Positions 19,177 through 28,645 of a stretch of DNA of 64,000 bases are shown here, piece after piece (position 1 is the first letter of the stretch; every line of letters starts with the position of its first letter). This DNA is from Acidobacteriota bacterium (GTDB taxonomy: Bacteria; Acidobacteriota; Vicinamibacteria; Vicinamibacterales; JAKQTR01), in NCBI GenBank assembly GCA_026393755.1, contig JAPKZO010000029.1, positions 123,282 through 187,281 on the forward strand, given 5' to 3'. The notes beneath the pieces are model-generated. The model was given only the letters and a program-made list of their open reading frames with translations. It was not told the origin of the DNA and made no database searches. A program made the position numbers and the translations under genes.

Positions 19177-19413
19177 CACCCGGACTGGCGACCGGCATTC
19201 TACCCGAGACACGAGCAAGGCGGCGAGCGGCCCCGCCCAAACGGCCCCGCCCGAGTTGCGACACCCACGCCGACTTCGGGACTGGGCGACTGGCGTCGGA
19301 AGCAGGATAATGTGGCACAGATGCGCTGCGCGCCCAGCAGATTCCCGCAGCCGAACACGATCTGGATGGACCAGGATGACCAATCAAGGAACGCCGACGC
19401 ATCTGCATCCATC

Positions 19414-21504
19414 ATGACGAGACGCGTGCTCATCGGCGTCGCCATCGCCATCGGCCTCATGTCGGCCGGGTGTGCCGGCGCGGCCCCTGGGAAGCCGGCC
19501 CCGTTCACCAAGCCCGTGAGCGTCCTCCTCATCAGTGTCGACACGCTCAGGGCGGATCGGGTGGGCGGTTCGCTCACTCCCGCCATTAACTCTATCGCCG
19601 CGCGGGGAGCGAGCTTCGCGATGGCGCGCACGACCGTGCCGCTGACGCTTCCCGCTCACACCAGTCTGATGACCGGCCTGCTGCCGCCGACTCACGGCGT
19701 CCGGTTGAACAGTGTCCACCGGTTCGACCAGTCACGCCCGACGCTGGCCCGATTGTTTCGGGATGCCGGCCGCGACACGGCGGCGGTGGTCGGCGCATTT
19801 GTCCTCGACCGCCAATTCGGACTGGCGGACGGGTTCACCACGTATGACGATCTGATTCCGCGATCGCCCGACGCACCACTGAAACTCGACGCCGAGCGCC
19901 CGGCCTCGGTCGTCGCGGACCTGGCCCTCAAGTGGATCTCCGCCCACACGGCCGCTCGCCTCGATCGGCCGTTCTTCCTGTGGGTCCACTTTTACGATCC
20001 GCACGCGCCGTACGAGCCCCCTGCCGACGCGCTGGCGCGGGCAGGCGGCAACGCGTATGACGGCGAAGTGACGAATGTGGACGCACACATCGGGCGTCTG
20101 CTGTCCGCGATCTGTGAATCGGGCGACGAGGCGAACACGCTGATTGTCGTCGTTGGCGACCACGGCGAGAGTCTTGGTGAACACGGTGAGCGCACACACG
20201 GCATGCTCCTCTACGACGGAGCGCTCCGCATCCCGCTCGTGATGGCGGGCCCAGGCGTTCCGACCGGCATCGTGCAGCAACCGGTCAGCCTCGTCGACAT
20301 CGCGCCGACCGTGCTGCGGCTGGCTCGCACCCCGGTGCCAGCCGGGATGGACGGGAAGGATCTGTTCGGCGGGCCTGGCCAGACACACGAGATCTACGCA
20401 GAGACGCAGTACCCCGAGGTTGCGGGCTGGTCGCCGCTCGCAGCGCTCGTTGATGAGCGATGGAAGCTGATTGCGGCTGGTGGGTCCAGCGCAGAACTGT
20501 ACGATCTCGCGCTCGACGGGGGAGAGCGGGAGAACGTGGCGGCGAGCCAGTCCGGTCGCGTCGCCGCGGTGCGTGCCCGCGTGACCGCCATCAGGAGCGC
20601 CGCGACGCGGTCGACGTCAGCCGCTCCGGGCGCCGAGGCTCTGCAGCGATTGCGCGCGCTTGGTTACGTGTCGAGCGGGCCGGCAGATGCGGCCCCATCG
20701 AACAACGCACCCAACCCGTCTGCGCGCATTACGTCGTGGGTCGCCCTGGAGGACGCGCTGGCGCTGCTCGGCACGGCGCGTTCCGCGCAGGCCGTGGCCG
20801 TGCTGGCCAGGTTGGTCGCCCGTGAGCCCGGCGCCCCGGTGTTCGTGTCGACCTACGCTCGCGCACTCTCGGAATCCGGCCGACACCTCGAAGCGCTTGC
20901 GACCTATCGCCGGGCGGTGGCGAACTGGCCAAACGACAGCATGATGTTTCACGACCTGGCCGTGGCGGCCGGTCAGGCGGGCCGCTCCGACGAGGCCATC
21001 CGCGCCGAACGCGCCGCGATCGCAGTCGATGCACGCAATGCCGCGGCTCACAACGGCCTCGGGCTGCTGCTCATCGAGCGTGGACAGTTCGCCGCCGCGC
21101 GGGCCGCATTCGAACAGGCCAGCCAGATCGACGCTGCGAGCGTGGAGTACCTCACGAACCTGGGCAACGCGCGCCGTGCACAAGGCGATGTCGGCGGGGC
21201 CGAAGCGGCGTACACGAGCGCGCTGGTTCTGCAGGCAGCAGCGCCGGATGCTTTGAATGGGATGGGCGTGCTGCGGACACAAGCGAAACGCTACGAAGAC
21301 GCCATCCGGGACTTCGAGCACGCGCTGCAGGCCAACCCGGATTTCCCGGAAGCGCGCCTCAATCTGGGTATCGCGCACCAACAGGCCGGGCATATCGAGG
21401 CCGCCCGCGACGCATACACGCGGGTGCTCAACGGGCCGCACGCCACCGACCAGCAGCGACGGGCTGCAGCGGCTCTAGTCGCGGCCTTGAGGACCGGGCG
21501 GTAA
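19414..21504 (+). CDS. Sulfatase-like hydrolase lipoprotein with TPR repeats
   Basis: This 696-residue protein starts with a clear lipoprotein signal (MTRRVLIGVAIAIGLMSAGC), which decides the start among several in-frame Met codons. Residues 30-400 form an alkaline-phosphatase-superfamily domain: VLLISVDTLRADR (metal Asp), LTLPAHTSLMTG (nucleophile region), FLWVHFYDPHAPYEPP and VVGDHGESLGEHG (metal Asp/His). The nucleophile position has Thr in T-x-P-x-H instead of the Cys/Ser-x-Pro-x-Arg that is matured to formylglycine, so a classical sulfatase is unlikely; phosphodi- or phosphomonoesterase activity is possible. The C-terminal 250 residues are TPR repeats. A GATAAT hexamer at 19306 could be its -10 box. 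Confidence 0.8.
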   Translation: MTRRVLIGVAIAIGLMSAGCAGAAPGKPAPFTKPVSVLLISVDTLRADRVGGSLTPAINSIAARGASFAMARTTVPLTLPAHTSLMTGLLPPTHGVRLNSVHRFDQSRPTLARLFRDAGRDTAAVVGAFVLDRQFGLADGFTTYDDLIPRSPDAPLKLDAERPASVVADLALKWISAHTAARLDRPFFLWVHFYDPHAPYEPPADALARAGGNAYDGEVTNVDAHIGRLLSAICESGDEANTLIVVVGDHGESLGEHGERTHGMLLYDGALRIPLVMAGPGVPTGIVQQPVSLVDIAPTVLRLARTPVPAGMDGKDLFGGPGQTHEIYAETQYPEVAGWSPLAALVDERWKLIAAGGSSAELYDLALDGGERENVAASQSGRVAAVRARVTAIRSAATRSTSAAPGAEALQRLRALGYVSSGPADAAPSNNAPNPSARITSWVALEDALALLGTARSAQAVAVLARLVAREPGAPVFVSTYARALSESGRHLEALATYRRAVANWPNDSMMFHDLAVAAGQAGRSDEAIRAERAAIAVDARNAAAHNGLGLLLIERGQFAAARAAFEQASQIDAASVEYLTNLGNARRAQGDVGGAEAAYTSALVLQAAAPDALNGMGVLRTQAKRYEDAIRDFEHALQANPDFPEARLNLGIAHQQAGHIEAARDAYTRVLNGPHATDQQRRAAAALVAALRTGR

Positions 21505-21708
21505 GGTCTCTCGGTCCCGAAAACGGTCCCAGAATGCAATTTGTTGGACCAGCATATTCACGATATTGGATTTAACGCGGTCGCTCTGGACTCGTGCGCC
21601 ATAAAGCGTTGAAAACACAGGCCTTGCCATCAGTGATGAGCGGCAGAGAAATTGCTAGCCTTTATGGTTTCCCTCGTTCCATCCCTTCTAACAACGGAGG
21701 CAAAGCGA
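21505..21708 (+). promoter_or_regulatory. AT-rich leader upstream of the TonB receptor
   Basis: This 204-bp non-coding stretch is clearly richer in A and T than its surroundings (for example CATATTCACGATATTGGATT). It ends in an AACAACGGAGG ribosome site 8 bp before the receptor ATG. It probably holds the promoter, but I cannot define a -35/-10 pair with confidence. Confidence 0.4.
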
Positions 21709-24681
21709 ATGCGTAAGTTCGTTCCAGTCACACTGGCCCTTGTGTTGTGCGTGCTGATGGCGACACCAGCATTGGCGCGCCAGACAACGGGCACCATCTC
21801 GGGCCGAGTTACCGACGAGCAGGGCGCCGCACTCCCTGGCGTCACGGTGACGGCCAAACAGTCGCAGAGCGGGTTTACGCGAACCAGCGCGAGCGACGGA
21901 GAAGGCATCTTCCGCCTGTCGGCGCTGCCGGTCGGCACCTACGACATCACGATCGAGCTGCCGGGGTTTGCGAGCATCGATCGCAAGGGCGTGGTGTTGA
22001 ACCTCGCGCAGACGCTCAACCTCGATGTCCAGATGAAGATCGCGAAGATGTCGGAGACGATCACCGTCACCGGCGAGACACCGATGATCGAGACCACATC
22101 TTCGTCGGTTGGCGGCGTCGTGGACGTCGCCAAGATCGAGGCGATGCCGCTCAACGGCCGCCAGTTTGCGAACCTTGCGATGACGATCGCGGGTGTGGCG
22201 ATCGGATTCCACTCCGACCCGACCAAGAGCACGCAGTACTCCCCGCAGATCGCGGGCGGCAACGGCCGCAACGTGAACTATCAGATTGACGGCGGCGACA
22301 ACAACGACGACACCGTCGGCGGCCTCCTGCAGTTGTTCCCGCTCGAGGCAATTCAGGAGTTCAACTTCATCACGCAGCGTTACAAGGCCGAGTTCGGCCG
22401 CAGCAACGGCGGCGTCATGAACATCGTCACCAAGAGCGGCACCAACCAGTTCAAGGGCAGCTGGTTCACGTCCTTGCGCGATAAGTCGATGAACGCCCGG
22501 ACCGAGACCGAGATCCTGACCAACGTGCCCAAGCAGGACTACCGTCGCTATCAGTACGGCGGGTCGTTCGGCGGGCCGATTGTGCAGAACAAGGCCCATT
22601 TCTTCGGGGCCTTCGAGCGGACGCAGCAGGACACCAAGCAGTCGGTGACGACGCTCGGCCTGTTCCCGAGCCTGGATGGGGTCTACCCGACGCCCAACCG
22701 CGAGACGCTGTACACAGGGAAGGCCTCGGTTGCGATTAATGCGGCGCAGTTCCTGTCCGTGCGCTATGGCCGCAACTCGAACTCGCAGGTTTACGGCATC
22801 GGCACGCGCTCGGTTCCAGAGAACTGGGGCGACAGCAAGAACACGTTCAATTCGATCAATCTGAACCACAACTGGGTGCTCGGCGGCTCGAAGCTGAACG
22901 AGTTCATCTTCCAGTACGCCGATTTCGCCAACACGATTTTTGCGCGAACGGGCAAGCCCCAGGAGACGTTCCCGAATGGCGTTTCCATCGGCTACAACAC
23001 GAACACGCCACAGACGACGATCCAGCACAAATTCCAGTTCCGCGACGACTTCTCGTGGCATATCACGGGCATGGGCGGCCTGGGCCACGACTTCAAGCTC
23101 GGCGTCAATTTCATCAACGAGCCGAAGCTCTACGTCACCTTCAATTCGGGCAGCACAGACTACTCCTACTCGCACCTCGACAACACGCTGACCGGACCGA
23201 TCAGCGGCGTCTCCAGGAGCAAGAGCGGATCTGGGGCGAATCTGCCGACCAAGCAGTGGGGCGTGTACCTGCAGGACGACTGGCGCCTGACCAGCAGGGT
23301 CACGATCAATGCGGGGCTCCGCTACGACCTGGTGACGGGCTTCGCGATTGACCAGACGAGCGTCACGAATTTCAACAAGCTGCAGGCCGCGGCGCAGGCG
23401 GGCACCTTCAACGGTGTGGTCGGCTTCGACCAGTGGGGGCCCTCGTCGCGCGAGGACTACAACAACATCCAGCCGCGCGTGGGTCTTGCGTGGGACGTAC
23501 GCGGCGACGGCAAGGACCTGTTCCGGGCCGGCTGGGGCATCTATTACGACTTCGGCTACACGAACGCCAACATCCTGTTCCCGGGCCTGAGCGCCCAGGG
23601 CGGATCGGGCGTCGTGTTCAGTGTGTCGAACACGGCCGGGATCAAGAATCCGGACGGCAGTTTCTTTGCGGTTGGCCAGCCAATCAGCAACATCTCATCG
23701 CAGAACGGGGTCAACCCGGCCGGGCCGTTCTTTAGCTCCAACGTGGCGGTTCCGCGGGTCAAGCAGCCGTGGACCAGCCAGATATCGGTGGGCTGGACGC
23801 ATGAAATCACGAAGTCGACCGTCATCGACGCGGACTTCGTCAGCGTGCGCGGTCATGACCTCGGCGTGCGGTGGGCGCTCAACACCAGAACAGCCTGCGG
23901 GACTCCGCCTTGCCCGCGCCGCTTTGCGTCGCTCGGTCTCAGCCCGGACAACCCGTCGCTGAACATGAGCATTGGCGCGAGCAAGTTCGACAGCATCACC
24001 GTCGGGATCCGCCGCCGGATGGACAGGAACATCCAGGTGAACGCGTGGTACTCGCTGTCAAAGGCCACCGGCCTCGGCGGTCTGGGCGTCGACGAGTTGA
24101 CGACCAACCTCGTGCAGGATTCGAACAATCCGCTCGCTGACGTTCAGTGGGGGCCGTCGGCCCGCACCGACGCGCGGCACAAGATCACGGTGAGCGCCGT
24201 CATCCAGATGCCCTTTGGCATCTACGTGTCGCCGATCTTCCGGTATCGTTCGGCGCTGCCGATCCACGTGTGGTACGGGTACGACGCCAATGTGGACGGC
24301 ACCAGCAACGACATGTACACGACGGCATACCAGTACACCGGCATCGATGCCGCGGGCGTCCCCTCGTACAAGGAGATCGGATCCTGCGCGACGATTAACT
24401 GCGGCCGCGGTGCCGCCCTGTCGCAATTCAACCTCCGGGTGTCCAAGGTGTTCAACCTGCCGCGTGGCATGAACGTGGAGGCCATCGGCGAGGTGTTCAA
24501 CCTGTTCAACTCGCTTAACCCGAACTTCGGCACTGGCGCGTCGTCGAGCACGCGCTTCTTCACCGGGACGCTCGCCAGCCACACGCCGAATTCGGTATTC
24601 CTGAAGCCAACCGCCTTCGCTGGCGACGCGGGTATGCCGGAACAGCGAGTCGGTCAGGTCGGGTTCCGGTTCACGTTCTAG
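21709..24681 (+). CDS. Oar-type TonB-dependent outer membrane receptor
   Basis: This 990-residue outer membrane protein starts with a signal peptide ending ATPALARQ. Residues 26-105 form a carboxypeptidase-regulatory-like beta-sandwich (GTISGRVTDEQGAALPGVTV). Residues 115-230 resemble the plug (GVVDVAKIEAMPLNGRQF, GGNGRNVNYQIDGGDNND), and the remainder is a barrel ending in VGFRFTF with the terminal Phe typical of outer membrane proteins. This architecture is abundant in Acidobacteria and imports large or scarce substrates, or exports and anchors material. It lies between two sulfatase-like lipoproteins. The start at 21709 follows GGAGG; an upstream in-frame ATG is not preceded by one. Confidence 0.9.
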   Translation: MRKFVPVTLALVLCVLMATPALARQTTGTISGRVTDEQGAALPGVTVTAKQSQSGFTRTSASDGEGIFRLSALPVGTYDITIELPGFASIDRKGVVLNLAQTLNLDVQMKIAKMSETITVTGETPMIETTSSSVGGVVDVAKIEAMPLNGRQFANLAMTIAGVAIGFHSDPTKSTQYSPQIAGGNGRNVNYQIDGGDNNDDTVGGLLQLFPLEAIQEFNFITQRYKAEFGRSNGGVMNIVTKSGTNQFKGSWFTSLRDKSMNARTETEILTNVPKQDYRRYQYGGSFGGPIVQNKAHFFGAFERTQQDTKQSVTTLGLFPSLDGVYPTPNRETLYTGKASVAINAAQFLSVRYGRNSNSQVYGIGTRSVPENWGDSKNTFNSINLNHNWVLGGSKLNEFIFQYADFANTIFARTGKPQETFPNGVSIGYNTNTPQTTIQHKFQFRDDFSWHITGMGGLGHDFKLGVNFINEPKLYVTFNSGSTDYSYSHLDNTLTGPISGVSRSKSGSGANLPTKQWGVYLQDDWRLTSRVTINAGLRYDLVTGFAIDQTSVTNFNKLQAAAQAGTFNGVVGFDQWGPSSREDYNNIQPRVGLAWDVRGDGKDLFRAGWGIYYDFGYTNANILFPGLSAQGGSGVVFSVSNTAGIKNPDGSFFAVGQPISNISSQNGVNPAGPFFSSNVAVPRVKQPWTSQISVGWTHEITKSTVIDADFVSVRGHDLGVRWALNTRTACGTPPCPRRFASLGLSPDNPSLNMSIGASKFDSITVGIRRRMDRNIQVNAWYSLSKATGLGGLGVDELTTNLVQDSNNPLADVQWGPSARTDARHKITVSAVIQMPFGIYVSPIFRYRSALPIHVWYGYDANVDGTSNDMYTTAYQYTGIDAAGVPSYKEIGSCATINCGRGAALSQFNLRVSKVFNLPRGMNVEAIGEVFNLFNSLNPNFGTGASSSTRFFTGTLASHTPNSVFLKPTAFAGDAGMPEQRVGQVGFRFTF

Positions 24682-24690
24682 CCTGAATAT

Positions 24691-24708
24691 GGGGCCTGGC
24701 CCCTTTTT
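24691..24708 (+). terminator. Rho-independent terminator after the TonB receptor
   Basis: GGGGCC and GGCCCC form a tight GC hairpin directly followed by TTTTT, starting 10 bp after the receptor stop codon. Confidence 0.75.
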
Positions 24709-24725
24709 AGGTTTCTCGAACACGG

Positions 24726-24766
24726 CGGGGTCCCTGGGACACGGTCCCGGGGACCCCGTTTCATTT
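24726..24766 (+). terminator. Second, longer terminator-like hairpin
   Basis: CGGGGTCCC at 24726-24734 pairs perfectly with GGGACCCCG at 24750-24758. An inner stem GGGAC/GTCCC with a 3-base loop extends it to about 15 pairs. A T-rich run (TTTCATTTT) follows. Together with the hairpin at 24691 it would strongly isolate the receptor from the next gene. Confidence 0.7.
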
Positions 24767-24799
24767 TGTTCTATCCCGCGTCCCGCGTAGGATGTCGTC

Positions 24800-26716
24800 A
24801 TGGCCGAGCGCCGACCAACGGCTCGATCTCGCGGAGCGATCCTGGCTGTCGCAGGGATCGGCGCGCTCGCGATTGCGTGCGGCGGCTCGGCGCGTGCTCC
24901 TTCTCCAACCGCCGCCACCGCTCGTGCGTCCAACGTCCTGATCATCACGATCGACACGCTGCGCGCCGACCGCGTGGGCGCGTACGGCTGGGGTCGCGCG
25001 CGCACGCCGGCCATTGATGCGCTGGCGGCCCGCGGCGTGCGGTTCGACCGCGCGTATGCGACGTCCCCGATTACGCTGCCCTCGCATGCCAGCCTCCTCA
25101 CGGGCCTCTATCCGCCCGGACATAGATCTCGCGCCAACGGCATGCGCGTCCGCGCCGGCCTCAACACGCTGGCCAGCACGCTCCACCAGCAAGGTTGGGC
25201 GACGGGCGCCTTTGTCGGCGCCTTTCCGCTCGATCGACGCTTTGGTCTCGATCGCGGATTCGACGTCTACGGCGACCGCATGCCGCGGAATGCAGATGGT
25301 CACCTGCTCAACGAGCGACCCGGTCGGGTCGTGGTTGATGAGGCGCTCGCCTGGCTCGGGGGCATTGGGCCAGGGCGCCACGTATTCGTGTGGGTTCACC
25401 TGTTCGAACCGCACGCGCCCTACGAGCCCGACCCCGCGCGCGGGCCCGGCGGCCGGACGCTCCCGCCGGAGGTGCGGTACGACGACGAGGTGGCGAGAGC
25501 GGACGCTGAAGTCGGCCGGCTGATCGCGGGGCTCGGCGACCGCGGCCGCTCGACACTCATCGTGCTGGCTGGCGATCATGGCGAGGCGTTTGGTGAGCAC
25601 GGCGAGCTGACGCACAGCCTGTTCCTGTACGACACGACGCTTCGCGTGCCGCTCGTGCTGGCGGGCCCCGGTCTCGCGGCTGTGCCGGCCGGTGTGCAGG
25701 AAGCCGTGTCGCTGGTCGATGTGTATGCCACTGTGTTGGATGGGCTTGGCCTGGACGGCCCCGACACCGACGGTGTGACGCTGATGCCGCTCACGCGCGG
25801 AGGCGCGATCGGCCCGCGGGAACTCTATGCCGAGACATTCGCGCCGCTTGTCGACTTTGGATGGAGCGCGTTCCGGTCAGTACGATCGGGCGGCCTGAAG
25901 TACATCGCCTCGCCTCATGACGAACTGTACGACATCGCTCGCGATCCTGAGGAGAGCCGTAATCTGAAGGACGGCCGTGGCGTCGAGGTTAAGGCCCTGG
26001 CCGCCCGCGTCGCCGCCTATGCGGGTCCTGAGTTGCCGGCCGACCAGGTCGGCGGCCGCGTGAAGGCCGACGCGCGGTCGCGGCTGAACGCGCTCGGGTA
26101 CACGTCGGGAACGCCGACCGTCGGGCCCGGCGGGTTGCGGCCCGATCCAAAAGACAAGCGGACGCTTGCGGCCCGCCTGGCACTCGCCATGTCCGGGGAA
26201 GTTACTGGCACCGCCCTGCGCGACGCGCTTGTGGCGGTGCTGACCGAAGATCCGGGCAACGCGCTGGCGCACACGCGACTGGGCTACGTGCTGGTCGAAG
26301 AAGGCCGAGTGCGCGAAGCCGAACCCCATTTTCGCGCGGCATTGACCTCGGGCGTGCCGACTGCGGATGCGTATCTGGGCCTTGCCCTCTGTCTGGTGGC
26401 GACCAACCGCCGGACCGCCGCTCTGCAACCACTCGAGGATGCGCTGCGGGTTGAACCCGGCAACCCGGTTGTCGAGGCAAACCTTGGCAATCTCGCCCTG
26501 GACGCCGACCGCCTCGATGTCGCCATCCGCCACCTGTCGGCTGCGGTCGAACGGGACCCCGATCTTCACCAGGCCCGCTTCAACCTGGCGCGTGCGCTGG
26601 CGAGGGCCGGCCGCCGGGTCGAAGCCCTCGCGCAGGCACAGGAGCTGCTGGTGCGGCTGCCCGCCGACGCGCCCCAGCGCCCAGAGGTCGAACGTCTGCT
26701 GCGCGCCCTCCGCTGA
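24800..26716 (+). CDS. Sulfatase-like hydrolase lipoprotein with TPR repeats (second copy)
   Basis: This 638-residue paralogue of the protein at 19414 has the same design. A signal ends in ALAIACGG (lipobox Cys). The alkaline-phosphatase-superfamily domain shows NVLIITIDTLRADRVG, PITLPSHASLLTG, HVFVWVHLFEPHAPYEP and VLAGDHGEAFGEHG. The C-terminal 170 residues are TPR-like repeats. As in its relative, the nucleophile is Thr in T-x-P-x-H, so formylglycine chemistry is not expected. The metal-binding Asp and His residues look intact. The substrate is unknown; placement beside the TonB receptor suggests an envelope degradation or modification role. Confidence 0.8.
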   Translation: MAERRPTARSRGAILAVAGIGALAIACGGSARAPSPTAATARASNVLIITIDTLRADRVGAYGWGRARTPAIDALAARGVRFDRAYATSPITLPSHASLLTGLYPPGHRSRANGMRVRAGLNTLASTLHQQGWATGAFVGAFPLDRRFGLDRGFDVYGDRMPRNADGHLLNERPGRVVVDEALAWLGGIGPGRHVFVWVHLFEPHAPYEPDPARGPGGRTLPPEVRYDDEVARADAEVGRLIAGLGDRGRSTLIVLAGDHGEAFGEHGELTHSLFLYDTTLRVPLVLAGPGLAAVPAGVQEAVSLVDVYATVLDGLGLDGPDTDGVTLMPLTRGGAIGPRELYAETFAPLVDFGWSAFRSVRSGGLKYIASPHDELYDIARDPEESRNLKDGRGVEVKALAARVAAYAGPELPADQVGGRVKADARSRLNALGYTSGTPTVGPGGLRPDPKDKRTLAARLALAMSGEVTGTALRDALVAVLTEDPGNALAHTRLGYVLVEEGRVREAEPHFRAALTSGVPTADAYLGLALCLVATNRRTAALQPLEDALRVEPGNPVVEANLGNLALDADRLDVAIRHLSAAVERDPDLHQARFNLARALARAGRRVEALAQAQELLVRLPADAPQRPEVERLLRALR

Positions 26717-26759
26717 CCAGACCCCGGCTATTTCGAATCCCGAATCCCGAATCCCAAGC

Positions 26760-28202
26760 TTAGAACTTGCTCCAGAGGTGCTGGTTGGTCACCTCGTGAT
26801 GGAACTGCACCTCCGCCGTCTTGATCAGAGCGCCGAGCGCCTTCGGACAGCGATCGGCCTGCGCCTGTTTGACTTCGGCGAACTTGCCGTGGACGTCCTC
26901 GCCGAGCAGTTCACGGGCGAACTCGCTGCCCTTGAACAGACGGATGGCGTCGTAGATGTTGTCGGGCAGGAAGCGCGTGCGCGAGCGGCGGATTTCGCTT
27001 TCGGCATCCTCCGGCAGCGGGCCTTCGAGGCCCGTCCGCAGCAGCGCGTAGATGGCGAGATACGGATTGGCATCGGGTGCGATGGAACGGACCTCGACGC
27101 GGGCCGTATTCTCGTTGGCGAGCGGAATGCGGATCATCGCGCCGCGGTTGATGCCCGACGCCTTGATCTGGTTCGGCGCCTCAAAATGCGGATCGAGGCG
27201 GCGGTACGCATTGACACTCGAATTGAGAATCAGGCAGATGTCGTTGGCGTTGGCCAGGAGACGATCGATCATGTTCCAGCCGAGCGCCGACAGGCCTTCC
27301 TCGCCCTTGGCGTCGTGGAAGACGTTCTTCCCGCCTCGCGTCAGCGAGAGGTTCGTGTGCATCCCGCTGCCGTTGACGCCGGTGAGCGGCTTGGGCAGAA
27401 AGCACGCCGTCATGCTCATCTGCTGGGCGACCTGCCGGCAGACCAGTTTATAGAGTTGGACCTGGTCGGCCGCGACGCAGGCCTCGGTGTAGGAGTAGTT
27501 CATCTCGAACTGCGACGGCGCCACTTCGGGGTGGTCCTTTTCGTTGGCGAACCCGAGCGCCCGCTGTGCCTCCGCGGAGCTGTCGATAAACCGCCTCAAC
27601 GCGTCGCCGGGCAGCGAGTGGTAATACCCGCCGGTCGAGATGAACTCGAACGTGCCGGTGAGGTAGTGCTGGCGCTCGGCATCTGGTCCCTTGAAGAGGA
27701 AGCCCTCAATCTCGTTGGATGCGTTGGCAATCGTGCCGTCCTTCTTGAAGAGGGAGGCCCCGTATCGCTTGAGCCGGCTGCGCATGTCGGCAGAGTACGG
27801 CGAACCGTCTCTCTCCCTGACCTCGCCGAACACGAGCACTTTGCCGGGCCCGAAAATGTCGGACGGCAGCCAGTAGAACGCCGGCCAGTCCACGGCGAGA
27901 CGCAGGTCGGATTCGGCCTGCTGCGAAAAGCCGCGGATCGACGAGCCGTCAAACGTGAGATTGTCCGCCGACCTCAGCAGGAACTTCTTGTCGTAGTCGA
28001 GCATGTGCAACCGGCCTTCGAGGTCGGTGAAGCACACGGTGACGGCCTTGATCCGCTTCTCGTCGGCCAGGTACTTCGTGCGCTCTTCCTGGATCTGCTG
28101 GGCCGACACTCGGTCGAGTCGCTGCTGCTTCGCCTGCCGATTCAGTTCCTCAAGCTTGTCGTAAGGGATCTCAAGGAAATCGCGCAGCGGCGTCTGGTCC
28201 AT
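26760..28202 (-). CDS. glnA: Glutamine synthetase (type I family)
   Basis: This 480-residue enzyme makes glutamine from glutamate, ammonia and ATP. The beta-grasp segment with LTFDGSSIRGF, the catalytic segment GVNGSGMHTNLSL, KASGINRGAMIRIP and ANENTARVEVRS are glutamine synthetase signatures. The start at 28202 follows GAGAGG; an in-frame Met 33 bp upstream is less likely. Where E. coli GlnA carries the adenylylated Tyr in NLYDLPPEE, the C-terminus here reads NIYDAIRLF, so covalent regulation may differ. A short perfect palindrome lies 44 bp upstream of the start. Confidence 0.92.
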   Translation of the reverse strand: MDQTPLRDFLEIPYDKLEELNRQAKQQRLDRVSAQQIQEERTKYLADEKRIKAVTVCFTDLEGRLHMLDYDKKFLLRSADNLTFDGSSIRGFSQQAESDLRLAVDWPAFYWLPSDIFGPGKVLVFGEVRERDGSPYSADMRSRLKRYGASLFKKDGTIANASNEIEGFLFKGPDAERQHYLTGTFEFISTGGYYHSLPGDALRRFIDSSAEAQRALGFANEKDHPEVAPSQFEMNYSYTEACVAADQVQLYKLVCRQVAQQMSMTACFLPKPLTGVNGSGMHTNLSLTRGGKNVFHDAKGEEGLSALGWNMIDRLLANANDICLILNSSVNAYRRLDPHFEAPNQIKASGINRGAMIRIPLANENTARVEVRSIAPDANPYLAIYALLRTGLEGPLPEDAESEIRRSRTRFLPDNIYDAIRLFKGSEFARELLGEDVHGKFAEVKQAQADRCPKALGALIKTAEVQFHHEVTNQHLWSKF

Positions 28203-28245
28203 GGCGGCCTCTCTTGTTGTGAGGGTTAAAGTCAAGAACGCCAGA

Positions 28246-28259
28246 GTTTAACATTAAAC
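28246..28259. promoter_or_regulatory. Palindrome upstream of glnA, possible operator
   Basis: GTTTAA, a 2-bp spacer, then TTAAAC forms a perfect inverted repeat in an AT-rich region 44 bp before the glnA start. Its position suits a repressor or activator site, but the binding protein is unknown. Confidence 0.4.
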
Positions 28260-28369
28260 GACGAACGCTTACCATATTCAATGATAAAAGTAACACTAAC
28301 CACGGCACGTCAACTATTGGCCTAGACATTTTCTATGGGTCTCATCGTACCGACTGAAGCAAGTCTTCG

Positions 28370-28482
28370 TCACCCCGGCGCACGCCCCGGGGCCCCCAAC
28401 GCGGCAACCGCGTTGGGGTGGCATACGGGGTCCAGAGAAGTACACGGCTGGATTCCGGCTTTCGCCGGAATGACGATATAGA
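28370..28482. repeat. REP-like element with two perfect stem-loops
   Basis: In the 443-bp intergenic region upstream of glnA, CCCCAACGCGG at 28394-28404 pairs with CCGCGTTGGGG across a 3-base loop. ATTCCGGC at 28452-28459 pairs with GCCGGAAT across TTTC. The sequence resembles dispersed extragenic palindromes found in many bacterial genomes. The rest of this intergenic region (28260-28369 and 28483-28645) holds nothing else I recognise. Confidence 0.7.
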
Positions 28483-28645
28483 GAGGGCGTCCGATGTCGA
28501 CGGTTTGAGGCTAGATACTCTGACCACAACTGACTACCCGCGGATCTGGTCGATGCTGTCCGAAGGCCCAGGGGCAGATCCCCGGCTGACCGCACCGAAT
28601 CCCCGGCACCGGACAGCCGCGGTCGATGCCGGATAGAATCGGGAC

